From NCBI GenBank assembly GCA_963971305.1, contig OZ020303.1, positions 33,096,106-33,160,105 of the forward strand: a stretch of DNA of 64,000 nucleotides. Direction: 5' to 3'. This document shows, piece after piece, positions 47,376 to 58,794 of the stretch. Source of the stretch: Arcuatula senhousia. Lineage: Eukaryota; Mollusca; Bivalvia; Mytilida; Mytilidae. A program made the position numbers and the translations under genes. Every line of letters starts with the position of its first letter. The first letter of the stretch is position 1. The notes beneath the pieces are model-generated. The model searched no databases. It saw nothing but the letters and a program-made list of their open reading frames with translations, and had not been told where the DNA came from.

Positions 47376-49934
47376 GGCATATTGTCTACGAAAAAATATT
47401 TTTTTGTAAAACCAAAAAATTGTCGTCAGACTATTTGTTTTCTTTATTTAGAAAGATACAAACTTTCAAAATACCACTAGGGTTCTTTATTACTTCAAAA
47501 ATTGAAAAATAAATAATATTTGTAAAGCTTTACAAAAATTCATATTCATGAGATGTAGATGAGCTGTAAGCATGCGCACTATACTTTCTTTGATTGAAAA
47601 CTTCAATAGTTCTTGCACGTGGTGCATAATCTGTTTCTCGAAGTTTTAGCTCGGAAGAAAATTTAAACGGCAACCGAATATTAGAGCTACTTAATGAATA
47701 AAACTGACTATTATTGCCTGTATTAATTTTTGAATGTTATTTAAAAGGTAAACACGAAAATTATCGGTATTTTTTCAACATATCAATGTATTCGGGGACA
47801 AAACTCGAGATTCCGCTTAGTGTCCGTGTTAAAACTACTCAGTCTAAATCTGTGTCAATGTGACGTAGTGCAGGTAAATAAAATATCAATCAATATTGTC
47901 GAGCTATTTTGATCAAAATAAACTACTTTTGAGGCAAAATTTGTAGCAAATTTGTTTTTCAATATTCATTTTATTGCATTTCGGTCTAATTGACACCAAA
48001 AAATTGAGGGGTAAAAAAAATGAGTTTGCCGTAGACAATATGCCTTTAATAAATTGTACAAAGTTATTTTTTTTCTTTTTGTTGTTTGGCACGAACAAGC
48101 CGTCATATATTAGGGTCAAAGTTATAGGACCATACCTTGTAGGAGTTAGCCCCCTTAGATTATCAAAATTGACCATTTTCACTGCCTTGTACCATTGTAT
48201 TGCACAACAGTCTATGCATTAAAGCTGACAAACTGTAGAAAATAATAAAAAGCTTTTGATTGCTTCCCTTTTCAGAGAATCAATTCTACACTTTAATGCA
48301 TTAGTTGAATCGAGCTTGTCAGAAGATCCCTATACACGCGTTGCGCATTTGCGGGATTGGTCACTAATTTAGCCAAAAGAGGAGGAACTGGTAAAAAACT
48401 GGTTCCAACATGCTTATGGACGAAGAAAGTAATTTCTTTATTTCCGTTCAAGATTGATTTTTTATGGGTTGGAAATGTTGATGGTTGGTTTATTTGTCAG
48501 TTGCAAAATGATTTTTAACCTATATGTTGAATAATTACAGAAGAATCGTTGATAAAAAATACTGTTCCCTATGTTGAATGACGTCGTTTTTCCTCCCCGT
48601 GACCCCTGATGACCTCGTCTAAATGACGAGTCAAATCCGGAACGGATATATTGTGCAACCCTAGTATTACACTTAAGGCCCTACAACAAAAATATTTATC
48701 ATTTAAAAAGTTGTTTTGCCTTTTCGCCTAAATCAGGCATTGAAGTCATGTGAACAATTCAGGCTCCTAGGAGTTCATGCTTTGTGTTTCTTCGTGCTGT
48801 TCTCGTCATGTTTATTTGTTTTTTTTTCGATGCCCTGTCGGCTTTTTGACGCTCAAATGCACCATTGGTACCTCTTTGCTTTTTAATAATAAAAGGTAAC
48901 AATTACACTAATTTATAAAAGGAATATGATGGAAAGTGAATAAACCTAGCAGATTTTCACTTATTCATACATCAAACTTCTTACAGCCTCAAATACATGT
49001 ACTCTGTGTGTGTACCTTTTAATGTATAAAATTTTTAACATCAATAAAATTAATTCAATTTTTTATCTTTATTTTTGATTTTTCAAAAGTATTGAGTTGT
49101 TCGCCATGAAATATGAACTATTGAGTAGTTCAGCATATTTTTAGAGGCATCAAGTTCCTCCGTTTCGCCAGTTTACCTCGAACTGACTAAACCATTCGCT
49201 TATTTCCAGTGAGCTGCTGTAAAAAAGAGACAAATACCAGCAAAACGGGTAATTTGTTTATGCTGTATATGCATATTTCAAGAAGCAAAATCTCATCAGC
49301 AGCTTTTGAATCAAAATATTGGAAGGTCTAAAACCAAAAGTATTGAACGAAAAGTACTCAACTCCCCTTCACCCCCACCTCTTCTTCTATGAAACCACTG
49401 GTGGGATTACTTTGAAACTTTGTACACTTGATCTTTAGAATGTCCTCTACCACGTTTGTGAAATTTGTGAACGTCCACCAACCAACATGGCCGCCGTTTC
49501 TAAAATAGAACAGGGTGTCAAACCATAGTATTTAGCTTATAGCTCAAAAAGTATAGAGAAAGAGAAAATCCGAAGCAACCTTCCTCCTTCAGCATGAAAA
49601 GCTCTACAAAACTCTCCATTGAGTCAAAGTTGTGGACGACCCCTTATAGGAGTTATTTCCCCTTAATCTTCAAAATTGACCATTTTCACAGTTTTTTGAC
49701 TTTATCTTGAAAACTGTAAGTGCTAGAGAAAAAGTTAGCATTGCAAAATTGTCAGATCAACTGTTTTAGAGTTTTTAACTGATTTGTCTATCAATTTTAA
49801 ATGATTCTTAAAAATCTTCTTCTCTAAAACCACTGGTGGAATTACTTTGAAACTTGATCTTTAGGATGCCATCTACCAAGTTTGTGAAATTTGGCCACCG
49901 TTACTAAAAATAGAACAGGGGGGTCAGACCATAG
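47376..49934. repeat. Dispersed-repeat mosaic without genes
   Basis: Phrases of the GTCGTC family occur at 48080-48190 (aggagttagccccctt, attgaccattttcac), 48690-48770 and 49400-49930 (aacatggccgccgtttct). 48775-48885 is a PLE trailer fragment (tttgtgtttcttcgtgctgt, tgcaccattggtacctcttt). 47376-48070 is not recognised. Confidence 0.5.
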
Positions 49935-49941
49935 TTTTTAT

Positions 49942-51535
49942 ACGACCGCAAAATTTTTGCGATCGTATAATGTTATGGCGATGTCGTCGTTGTCGTTGTC
50001 GTCGTCGTTGTCTGGGGACATTTGGTTTCCGTGTGATAATGTGAGTAAATATTGACCATTTTGATATGATGTTTGTTACCACTAGAGGAAGGTTCCTATT
50101 GTATTTGGGGTTGGTGGCCCTTACCGTTTTGGAAAAAAGGGCCAAAAGGGGCTAAAACGGGTATATTGACAAAACTGTTGTAGAATGTTTATAATTCATT
50201 TGATTTTGAAAATTCTTTTTTTTATTGAATTTCTCATTAAATTCTGTCAACAAAATGTGTCAATGGTTTTGATGTATATTCAACCGTTACTTTGCTTCAG
50301 GGGGCCAAAGAAGGGCCTCACCCAAAAAATCAACTTTTTTATTTGTGGTCCGATTTACAAAATCTTTTTTTTTCATTGGAATCCTTGTGAAAATCCCTGC
50401 CTGCATTTTTCAATCAGATTTGCAATATTTCTTACTGTTTTTTTTAGATATAAGGGGTCGAAGTGGCAAAAAACGCCATTTTTAAAGACATAGAACCTAT
50501 CAATTTCGCAATTTTTTACATTGAATAAAAAGTACAAATATTAAAAATATACTATCTAAAACTTACCTTTACCAACATAAAAACTCAATGTTTTGCAGTT
50601 TTCTATAGAATAATCTTATTTTAATTATTCGCTTTGATTAAGTATTGTCCAGCATCAATATTTACTTTTGGTAAACTGGGTACTGTTAAACTGAGAAACG
50701 AAATGTAACCAAACGAGGCGAAGAGAAAATGAAATCGGTAAATTAAAAAAAACGATGGTGTCGGCTAAAATCGATTCAATTTTCCTTTTTACCAGTTTAG
50801 CTTGATTTCGTTTCCTTTCTAAATACAGTTTTAGGTTGCTAATTTTACTGTTTACGTTTCCTTCTTTACCGATATCGTTTTTGTGCAGCCCCGTTTCGTT
50901 TGGTTACTTTTTGTTTCTCAGTTTACAAGTACCCGCAAGTGTTTACATTCTATAATTAGTTTGTCCTCTTTTTTGACACTGCGTTTTTTTCATCAGTTTT
51001 CCGTCAAAAAGAATACTTTCTGGCAGGTTTTTTTGAAAATTTAACAGTTTCTTCAAAGGTTTTACAATGTATTCTTCAAATAGTGTGAATTTTAGTATTT
51101 TTTAAAAATTGCCAAAATGATAGGTTCTATGTCTTTAAAGTTGGTCAAGGCAAATGGTTTTACACAAGAAATTTAGCTGTAGTGGGCCAGCAAATTGTTA
51201 TGAAGTTAAAATATAGTGATTATATGCACTGAAGAAAGATTTTTATTGCATTTGGGGTATGTGGTCCTAATCTTTTTAAAAGAAAGCCCAAAAGGGGCAT
51301 AATCGTGTCAAAAATGTCAATGAATATAGAAATAATATTTTTTCTATTTAAATGTTGTTGTAAATATATATGTTTCAAATATGCATTTTAAAGTCCACCA
51401 TAGGATGCATGTGTAAAAAAGCTTTGTAAGTCCACCATGGGCTGCAAGTGACCAAAGCAATAGACTATCCATATTGGGCCTCCAATGAACAGGGTTCAAT
51501 TTGTTGCGGTCGTATAATGCTGCGCTCGGTGTAGC
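49942..51535. mobile_element. 1.6-kb insertion in a dispersed repeat, with further nested inverted repeats
   Basis: TTTTTAT flanks both sides (49935-49941 and 51536-51542), and the surrounding repeat reads on across it. The left end is a hairpin (atacgaccgcaaaa facing ttttgcgatcgtat). The right end has gcggtcgtataatgc in direct orientation. Inside, 50481-51139 is a second candidate element with 22-bp perfect inverted ends, tttaaagacatagaacctat plus ca. Inside that, 50688-50716 and 50896-50924 form a third inverted pair (aaactgagaaacg / cgtttctcagttt). No coding frame. Confidence 0.6.
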
Positions 51536-51542
51536 TTTTTAT

Positions 51543-53034
51543 TAGCTTATAGCTCAAAAAGTATAAGAGATAGAGAAAATCCGAAGCAACTTTTCTTCTT
51601 CAGCATCGAAAGCTTTACAAAACTCTCCATTGAGTCAAAGTTATGGGACAACTCCTTATAGGAGTTATTTCCCCTTAATCGTCAAAATTGACCATTTTCA
51701 CAGTTTTTGTTACTCAGTATTCTTGGTCTTGAAAGTGTTTTCTATCTTAACAAGTTTCTTTAATGTTACTTACCAATTACATGTAGACCATGTTGCACAC
51801 TAGTTAAGAGGCTTTAGCAAAAGAGATCAGGTGAGCGGATTCAGGCTCCTGGGAGCCTCTAGTTTTTTAGAAGATTTGTATTGATTTTCGATTTAATGAA
51901 TGTTTTTGTTTTGACGTAACGTATAGGATAATTAATTGGGTCGAGTGGATAACAAAAATTTGATCACGAGTCGGTGAACGCATCATGATTTATTAACTGT
52001 AATAGTTATACCATGAGGTAAAGGTGTTTCTGGAAAAGAAACCCCGAGGACCGGAGGTCGTCGTCGTCTGTCGTCGTCGTCTGTTAACAATTTTTCAAAA
52101 ATCTTCTCCTCTGAAACTACTGAACAGAATTTAATGAAACTTGGTATGAATAATCCTTAGGGAGTTCTGCACCAAACTTGTGTTTCTATTCTTGATCCGT
52201 CAAAAAACATGGCCACCGTTACTAAAAATAAACCAGGGAGGTCAGACTACTGATTTTGGTTTGTAAATCAAAAAGTATAAGAGATAGATGAAATCTGATG
52301 CAACCCTACTGCTTCAGCATCAAAAGTTCTACAAAAGTCTCCATTTGGTCGAAGTTGTCAGATGATCCCTTATAAGGGGTTACAGCCCCTTAAAGGTGAA
52401 AAATAGCGTTTTTGCATGTTTTTGGCCTATGGAATGAAAACTATTGTAGATAGAGAAAAGATGTTGCTTGCTTAAATGTTCAGCTCATTTAGCTCTACAA
52501 AAGTCTTCATAGGGTCGAAGTTGTCAGATGAGCCCTTATAGGTGTTACAGCCCCTTAAAGGCGAAAAATAGTGTTTTTGGCCTAAAGAATGAAAACTATT
52601 GCAGATAGAGAAAACCTGTTGCTTGCTTAAATGTTCAGCTCATTTAGCTCTACTAAAGTCTTCATAGTGTCGAAGTTGTCAGATGACCCCTTATAAGGGC
52701 TACAGCCCCTTAAAGGCAAAAATAGTGTTTTTGGCTTAAAGAATGAAAACTATTGCAGATAAAGAAAAGCTGTTGCTTGCTGAAATGTTCAGCTCATTTA
52801 GCGCTACAATAGTCTTCATAGGGTCGAAGTTGTCTGATAACCCCTTATAGGGGTTACAGCCCCTTAAAAGTTGAATAATAGTGTCTTTTGCTTATTTAGA
52901 ATGAAAACTATTTCAGATGGAGAAAAGCTTTTTCATGCTTAAACATTCACTTCATTTAGCTATACAAAAGTCTTCATAGGGTTGACATCAAGACCAGGTG
53001 AGCGATTCAGGCTCCTGGGAGCCTCTTGTTGTTG
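51543..53034 (+). repeat. GTCGTC-family copies with internal duplications
   Basis: 51543-51865 completes the copy interrupted at 49.9 kb (ending gagcggattcaggctcctgg). 52015-53034 is a fuller copy: gtcgtcgtcgtctgtcgtcg start, then about four internal tandem blocks with gttgcttgcttaaatgttca and ccccttataggggttacagc, ending gattcaggctcctgggagcc. Confidence 0.8.
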
Positions 53035-53654
53035 TTCATGAGACCTAACTGATTATCGTATTTATTACATAGATAAAAACGCCTTAACGTCATAATTTAA
53101 TTGAAAGTTTGGCGTCACAAATGACATTTAATTTGCGGTAAATGACACAAAGAGTGAAAATATCTATGTAATGAAAAAAAAACTTATTGAAATTAATTGG
53201 TTTATTAAAACAAATTGAGAAATGAATCTTGTTTTTTTTTCTATAAATCTAATCGTGCTTTTGGTATAACAGACGTGACTGAAATTCGGAATATTCTCAT
53301 TACAAGTCTAAGCTGTCAATTTCAGAAATGCTTAATCATGGTCAAGCTGTTATCAGTGACAAAACAGAACTTTTAATTGACACGATTCTTTCTTAGAAAT
53401 ATAAAGTAATACTAGAAGTTCACTTTATTAACTTTTATTGCTTACCCCGCCCTGTAAAAAGACAAGTCTTGTCCCATCCTCGCCAATATCATACAAATAA
53501 AAGCAATCATTGAGAATTTTTCATTTATTTAGTTGTGTAAAAGAAACCTTTAGATGGTTAAACCTATACAACAGTCCTCTTTTAACGTGTGACGAACTTG
53601 TTGCATTCCAAACATGGGTGCACAACTCAATATATGCGGCGAGGCTTACATTAA
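53035..53654. other. Non-coding spacer before the hammerhead array
   Basis: AT-rich, no motif recognised. The frame at 53510 runs into the repeat and has no coding meaning. Confidence 0.45.
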
Positions 53655-53663
53655 ATTTTGCTA

Positions 53664-53705
53664 CGCCTGACGCGCGTTTCGTCTATTCAAGAGTCATCAG
53701 AGGCG
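53664..53705 (-). ncRNA. Hammerhead motif 1 of array, stem II damaged
   Basis: Stem II position 10.1 is C instead of G, giving C opposite C at the core boundary. Probably weak or inactive. Confidence 0.75.
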
Positions 53706-54210
53706 CTCTACCAAAAATATTGAAAATCCAAAAACATATGATTATGAAGAGCATAGAACAATGAAACCAAAAATACCGAAATGGGGAACCAAATTGAAAC
53801 TAAGATGGTCAACCTATGTCTGGGGTAGGAAGAACCTTAGGTTTAAACCATTTTGAAATTTAAACGGATAATTTAAAGCTTTGATGTGTTCTCCAACACA
53901 AAAGTGTTTGTGCCGGAGCGGGCTAACCTCGGGGAATTAAAACTCCACCAGCAGCGCTAACCTTCACGGGTGTAAGAAATTCAAATGACAACTAAGATGG
54001 TCAACCTATGTCTGGGGTAGGAAGAACCTTAGGTTTAAACCATTTTGAAATTTAAACGGATAATTTAAAGCTTTGATGTGTTCTCCAACACAAAAGTGTT
54101 TGTGCCGGAGCGGGCTAACCTCGGGGAATCAAAACTCCACCAGCAGCGCTAACCTTCACGGGTGTAAGAAATTCAAATGACAACAAAGTTCCAGACATTA
54201 AATTTTGCTA

Positions 54211-54252
54211 CGCCTGACGCGAGTTTCGTCTATTCAAGACTAATCAGAGGCG
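54211..54252 (-). ncRNA. Hammerhead motif 2 of array, core mutated
   Basis: CTGATGA has become CTGATTA, losing G8, the catalytic guanine. Stem III also has a substitution. Expected inactive. Confidence 0.78.
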
Positions 54253-54565
54253 CTCTACCAAAAATATTGAAAAGCCACAAACATATGATTATGAAGAGCA
54301 TAAAACAATGAAACAAAAAATACCGAAATGGGGAACCAAATTGAAACTAAGATGGTCAACCTATGTCTGGGGTAGGAAGAACCTTAGGTTTAGACAATTT
54401 TGAAATTTAAACGGATAATTTAAAGCTTTGATGTGTTCGCAAACATAAAAGTGTTGGTGCCGGAGCGGGCTAACCTCGGGGAATTAAAACTCCACCAGCA
54501 GCGCGAACCCTCACGGGTGTTAGAAATTCAAATGACAACAAAGTTCCAGACATTAAATTTTGCTA

Positions 54566-54607
54566 CGCCTGACGCGCGTTTCGTCTATTCAAGTCTCATC
54601 AGAGGCG
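54566..54607 (-). ncRNA. Hammerhead motif 3 of array, stem II mismatch (type A monomer)
   Basis: Stem II GTCT is GACT, so A faces A at 10.2/11.2. The core is intact. Confidence 0.78.
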
Positions 54608-54918
54608 CTCTACCAAAAATATTGATAAGCCAAAAACATATGATTATGAAGAGCATAGAACAATGAAACCAAAAATACCGAAATGGGGAACCAAATTGAA
54701 ACTAAGATGGTCAACCTATGTCTGGGGTGGAAGAACCTTAGGTTTAGACAATTTTGAAATTTAAACGGAAATTTAAAGCTTTGATGTGTTCTCCAACACA
54801 AAAGTGTTGGTGCCAGAGCGGGCTAACCTCGTGGAATTAAAACTCCACCAGCAGCGCTAACCTTCACGGGTGTTAGAAATTCAAATGACAACCAAGTTCC
54901 AGACATTAAATTTTGCTA

Positions 54919-54960
54919 CGCCTGACGCGCGTTTCGTCTATTCAAGACTCATCAGAGGCG
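54919..54960 (-). ncRNA. Hammerhead motif 4 of array, consensus
   Basis: All core, stem and cleavage-site positions match the consensus. Confidence 0.85.
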
Positions 54961-55273
54961 CTCTACCAAAAATATTGAAAAGCCAAAAACATATGAATAT
55001 GAAGAGCATAGAACAATGAAACAAAAAATACCGAAATGGGGAACCAAATTGAAACTAAGATGGTCAACCTATGTCTGGGGTAGGAAGAACCTTAGGTTTA
55101 GACAATTTTGAAATTTAAACGGATAATTAAAAGCTTTGATGTGTTCGCAAACATAAAAGTGTTGGTGCCGGAGCGGGCTAACCTCGGGGAATTAAAACTC
55201 CACCAGCAGCGCGAACCCTCACGGGTGTTAGAAATTCAAATGACAACAAAGTTCCAGACATTAAATTTTGCTT

Positions 55274-55315
55274 CGCCTGACGCGCGTTTCGTCTATTCAA
55301 GTCTCATCAGAGGCG
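55274..55315 (-). ncRNA. Hammerhead motif 5 of array, stem II mismatch (type A monomer)
   Basis: Same GACT stem II variant as motif 3, 708 bp away. Confidence 0.78.
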
Positions 55316-55627
55316 CTCTACCAAAAATATTGATAAGCCAAAAACATATAATTATGAAGAGCATAGAACAATGAAACCAAAAATACCGAAATGGGGAACC
55401 AAATTGAAACTAAGATGGTCAACCTATGTCTGGGGTAGGAAGAACCTTAGGTTTAGACAATTTTGAAATTTAAACGGAAATTTAAAGCTTTGATGTGTTC
55501 TCCAACAGAAAAGTGTTGGTGCCGGAGCGGGCTAACCTCGTGGAATTAAAACTCCACCAGCAGCGCTAACCTTCACGGGTGTTAGAAATTCAAATGACAA
55601 CCAAGTTCCAGACATTAAATTTTGCTA

Positions 55628-55669
55628 CGCCTGACGCGCATTTCGTCTATTCAAGACTCATCAGAGGCG
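55628..55669 (-). ncRNA. Hammerhead motif 6 of array, near consensus
   Basis: One change makes the stem III closing pair U-G instead of C-G. The core is intact. Confidence 0.8.
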
Positions 55670-55982
55670 CTCTACCAAAAATATTGAAAAGCCAAAAACA
55701 TATGATTATGAAGAGCATAGAACAATGAAACAAAAAATACCGAAATGGGGAACCAAATTGAAACTAAGATGGTCAACATATGTCTGGGGTAGGAAGAACC
55801 TTAGGTTTAGACAATTTTGAAATTTAAACGGATAATTTAAAGCTTTGATGTGTTCGCAAACATAAAAGTGTTGGTGCCGGAGCGGGCTAACCTCGGGGAA
55901 TTAAAACTCCACCAGCAGCGCGAACCCTCACGGGTGTTAGAAATTCAAATGACAACAAAGTTCCAGACATTAAATTTTGCTA

Positions 55983-56024
55983 CGCCTGACGCGCGTTTCG
56001 TCTATTCAAGTCTCATCAGAGGCG
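55983..56024 (-). ncRNA. Hammerhead motif 7 of array, stem II mismatch (type A monomer)
   Basis: Same GACT stem II variant as motifs 3 and 5, 709 bp from motif 5. Confidence 0.78.
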
Positions 56025-56337
56025 CTCTACCAAAAATATTGATAAGCCAAAAACATATGATTATGAAGAGCATAGAACAATGAAACCAAAAACACCGAAA
56101 TGGGGAACCAAATTGAAACTAAGATGGTCAACCTATGTCTGGGGTAGGAAGAACCTTAGGTTTAGACGATTTTGAAATTTAAACGGATAATTTAAAGCTT
56201 TGATGTGTTCTCCAACACAAAAGTGTTGGTGCCGGAGCGGGCTAACCTCGTGGAATTAAAACTCCACCAGCAGCGCTAACCTTCACGGGTGTCAGAAATC
56301 TAAATGACAACCAAGTTCCAGACATTAAATTTTGCTA

Positions 56338-56379
56338 CGCCTGACGCGCGTTTCGTCTATTCAAGACTAATCAGAGGCG
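56338..56379 (-). ncRNA. Hammerhead motif 8 of array, core mutated
   Basis: CTGATTA, G8 lost as in motif 2. Expected inactive. Confidence 0.78.
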
Positions 56380-56667
56380 CTCTACCAAAAATATTGAAAA
56401 GCCAAAAACATATGATTATAAGCATAGAACAATGAAACCAAAAATACCGAAATTGGGAATCAAATTGAAACTAAGATGGTCAACCTATGTCTGGGGTAGG
56501 AAGAACCTTAGGTTTAGACAATTTTGAAATTAAGACGGATAATTTAAAGCTTTAATGTGTGCTGGAGCGGGCTAACCTCGGGGAATAAAAACTCCACCAG
56601 CAGCGCTAACCTTCACGGGTGTTAGAAATTCAAATGACAACAAAGTTCCAGACATCAAATTTTGCTA

Positions 56668-56709
56668 CGCCTGACGCGCGTTTCGTCTATTCAAGACTCA
56701 TCAGAGGCG
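56668..56709 (-). ncRNA. Hammerhead motif 9 of array, consensus
   Basis: Full consensus match. It is the sense-most upstream motif of the array. Confidence 0.85.
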
Positions 56710-56880
56710 CTCTACCAAAAATATTGAAAAGCCAAAAACATATGATTATGAAGAGCATAGAACAATGAAACAAAAAATACCGAAATGGGGAACCAAATTG
56801 AAACTAAGATGGTCAACATATGTCTGGGGTAGGAAGAACCTTAGGTTTAGACAATTTTGAATTTAAACGGAAATTTAAAG

Positions 56881-57460
56881 TTATTGATAGTTTTACTGTA
56901 TTAAGACGGTTTGTATGTAATGGGTGATAAATGAAAATGAAATGCTGACGAAGTGAAAGGGTAGGCAAATGTGATATGATTGCAGTTTGAAAAAGAAAAA
57001 AATAGAAATTTTGCCACCCTTGATCCACCCGGGATGACTTTGTCAGTTCAACATTCCATTCATGCGTCTTTATTTAAGCTTAAACTATTTTACTCAATCA
57101 AAGGTTGTCTAACATACAAAATATGCTTTTTATTGTACTGAATCTGAGAGGCAGAGATATCAATAGGGCATTCGAATTTCAAAATTCTGAAAGGGCAAAA
57201 CAAAACCAGCAAATACCAACCAGAACAGGACAACAACAACAAAAACGGACAACATATAAAACACGGAAAGTCAACAACTACTGAATATCAATTAACAACG
57301 CGAACTTAAGTTGTAACGAGAGTGAACTCAGATGCTCCGGAAGAGTAATCAGTTCCTGCTTGCTATTACAAATTCGTTGCGTTGCCAGCTGTCAGTTTAG
57401 TGTGTCAAATCTTATAAAGGAAGACAAAACAAAACCCTATGACAAACCATATCTTATAGT
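56881..57460 (-). pseudogene. Penelope-like 3' trailer between the two hammerhead arrays
   Basis: 57135-57460 is the minus-strand PLE trailer (plus strand atcaatagggcattcgaatt, gtgaactcagatgctccgga, then gacaaaacaaaaccctatga). It lies directly against the plus-strand hammerhead pair. 56881-57134 is not recognised. Confidence 0.65.
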
Positions 57461-57783
57461 CAGGCGTAGCAAAATTTATTGTCTGGAACTTTGTTGTCAT
57501 TTGTATTTCGAACAGACGTGAAGGTTAGCACTGCTGGTGGAGTTTAAATTCCCCGAGGTTAGCCCGCTCCGGCACCAACACTTTTTGAGTTGGAGAATAC
57601 ATCAAAGCTTTAAATTACCCGTCTAAATTTCAAAATTGTCTAAACCCTAAGGTTCTTCCTACCCCAGACATAGGTTGAATATCTTAGTAATAATTTGGTT
57701 CCCCAGTTTGGTATTTTTGGCTATACTTTTCTATGCTCTTCATATTCATACAGTGTTTGGCATTTTCAATATTTTTGGTAGAG

Positions 57784-57825
57784 CGCCTCTGATGAGTCTT
57801 GAATAGACGAAACGCGCGTCAGGCG
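57784..57825 (+). ncRNA. Hammerhead motif, plus strand, consensus
   Basis: CGCCT, CTGATGA, GTCT-TGAAT-AGAC, GAAA, CGCGCG, TC, AGGCG in order. Cleavage is expected after the C of GTC (about 57820). Confidence 0.87.
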
Positions 57826-58142
57826 TAGCAAAATTTATTGTCTGGAACTTTGTTGTCATTTGTATTTCGAACAGACGTGAAGGTTAGCACTGCTGGTGGA
57901 GTTTAAATTCCCCGAGGTTAGCCCGCTCCGGCACCAACACTTTTTGAGTTGGAGAATACATCAAAGCTTTAAATTACCCGTCTAAATTTCAAAATTGTCT
58001 AAACCCTAAGGTTCTTCCTACCCCAGACATAGGTTGAATATCTTAGTAATAATTTGGTTCCCCAGTTTGGTATTTTTGGCTATACTGTTCTATGCTCTTC
58101 ATATTCATACAGTGTTTGGCATTTTCAATATTTTTGGTAGAG

Positions 58143-58184
58143 CGCCTCTGATGAGTCTTGAATAGACGAAACGCGCGTCAGGCG
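58143..58184 (+). ncRNA. Hammerhead motif, plus strand, consensus
   Basis: Identical to the motif at 57784, 359 bp downstream. Cleavage at both sites would release one 359-nt monomer. Confidence 0.87.
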
Positions 58185-58225
58185 TAGCAAAATTTATTGT
58201 CTGGAACTTTGTTGTCATTTGTATT

Positions 58226-58794
58226 TATATCTAAGCATGGGGTTAAGATATATCATGACTCCATAATCTAAGCGACTTGGCTTTGTAAGTATTTCTGCCT
58301 TTCTTGTTATTTTTTTCTTTGTGGCGATGAATTAATCACTGTGAAGGTTCTTTTTTCACAATATTAGCAGCCCATCCGAACATTAAATACTAGATAGATG
58401 AGCGTATTTCATCTTTATTTCTGGAATATGAATGTCAGAAACAATTCTCAAGAGGTGATGGTTGATTTTTATACCCCGCCACACGAAGTGGCGAGGTATT
58501 ATGCTATACGTGCGGTATCTGTCCGTCCGTCCGTCCCCCGAAGGTTTCCAGATGATAACTTGAAAATCCGCTAAGGGATTTGAATTATATTTTGCACCAC
58601 TGTTAAGCGCAATTAAATAAAGATTGAGTTCAATTTTCAGGATATTCAACAACAAAATTGAGATACATGTAGCCCACTTTGAAAAATTTAATTTCATTGC
58701 ATGTTGAGATTTTCTGATGTAAGAAAGATAACTCGATCTTTATTTTTAAGGTAACTCAATATCTAATTTTTATGTTTTTCTAAATAGGTCAAAA
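58226..58794. repeat. Non-coding; dispersed repeat with gtccgtccgtcc
   Basis: 58470-58560 (accccgccacacgaagtggc, ggtatctgtccgtccgtcc) looks like the head of a dispersed family with a short hairpin cacgaagtg. Otherwise nothing. Confidence 0.45.

Larger units (their letters stand above)
53655..56880 (-). ncRNA. Tandem array of about 355-bp hammerhead (retrozyme-like) repeats
   Basis: Nine minus-strand hammerhead motifs start (plus coordinates) at 53664, 54211, 54566, 54919, 55274, 55628, 55983, 56338 and 56668. Steps are mostly 353-355 bp. The first step is 547 because of an extra partial unit; the last is 330 because of a deletion. Each unit contains ctccaccagcagcg, ggagcgggctaacctcg and cctatgtctggggtagga. 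Two monomer types alternate: one with ttcgcaaacataaaagtg, the other with ttctccaacacaaaagtg. Metazoan retrozymes are small repeats of this design whose RNAs self-cleave and circularise. Expression here is inferred. Confidence 0.88.
57461..58225 (+). ncRNA. Plus-strand retrozyme-like pair, 359-bp monomers
   Basis: Two near-identical 359-bp units, one obvious difference (ttttctatgctc versus tgttctatgctc), followed by a partial third to gttgtcatttgtattt. The first unit begins tcaggcgtagc, two bases before the ribozyme cleavage point. The pair is inverted relative to the main array. Confidence 0.88.

Noticed and set aside
49976..50010. Arg-rich peptide on the minus strand near 50.0 kb
   Set aside because: It is a translation of a GTCGTTGTC microsatellite.
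54433..56083. 77-88 codon open frames repeated along the hammerhead array
   Set aside because: They run through the ribozyme repeat on the opposite strand and repeat with the 355-bp period. The sequence is explained by the ncRNA repeat.
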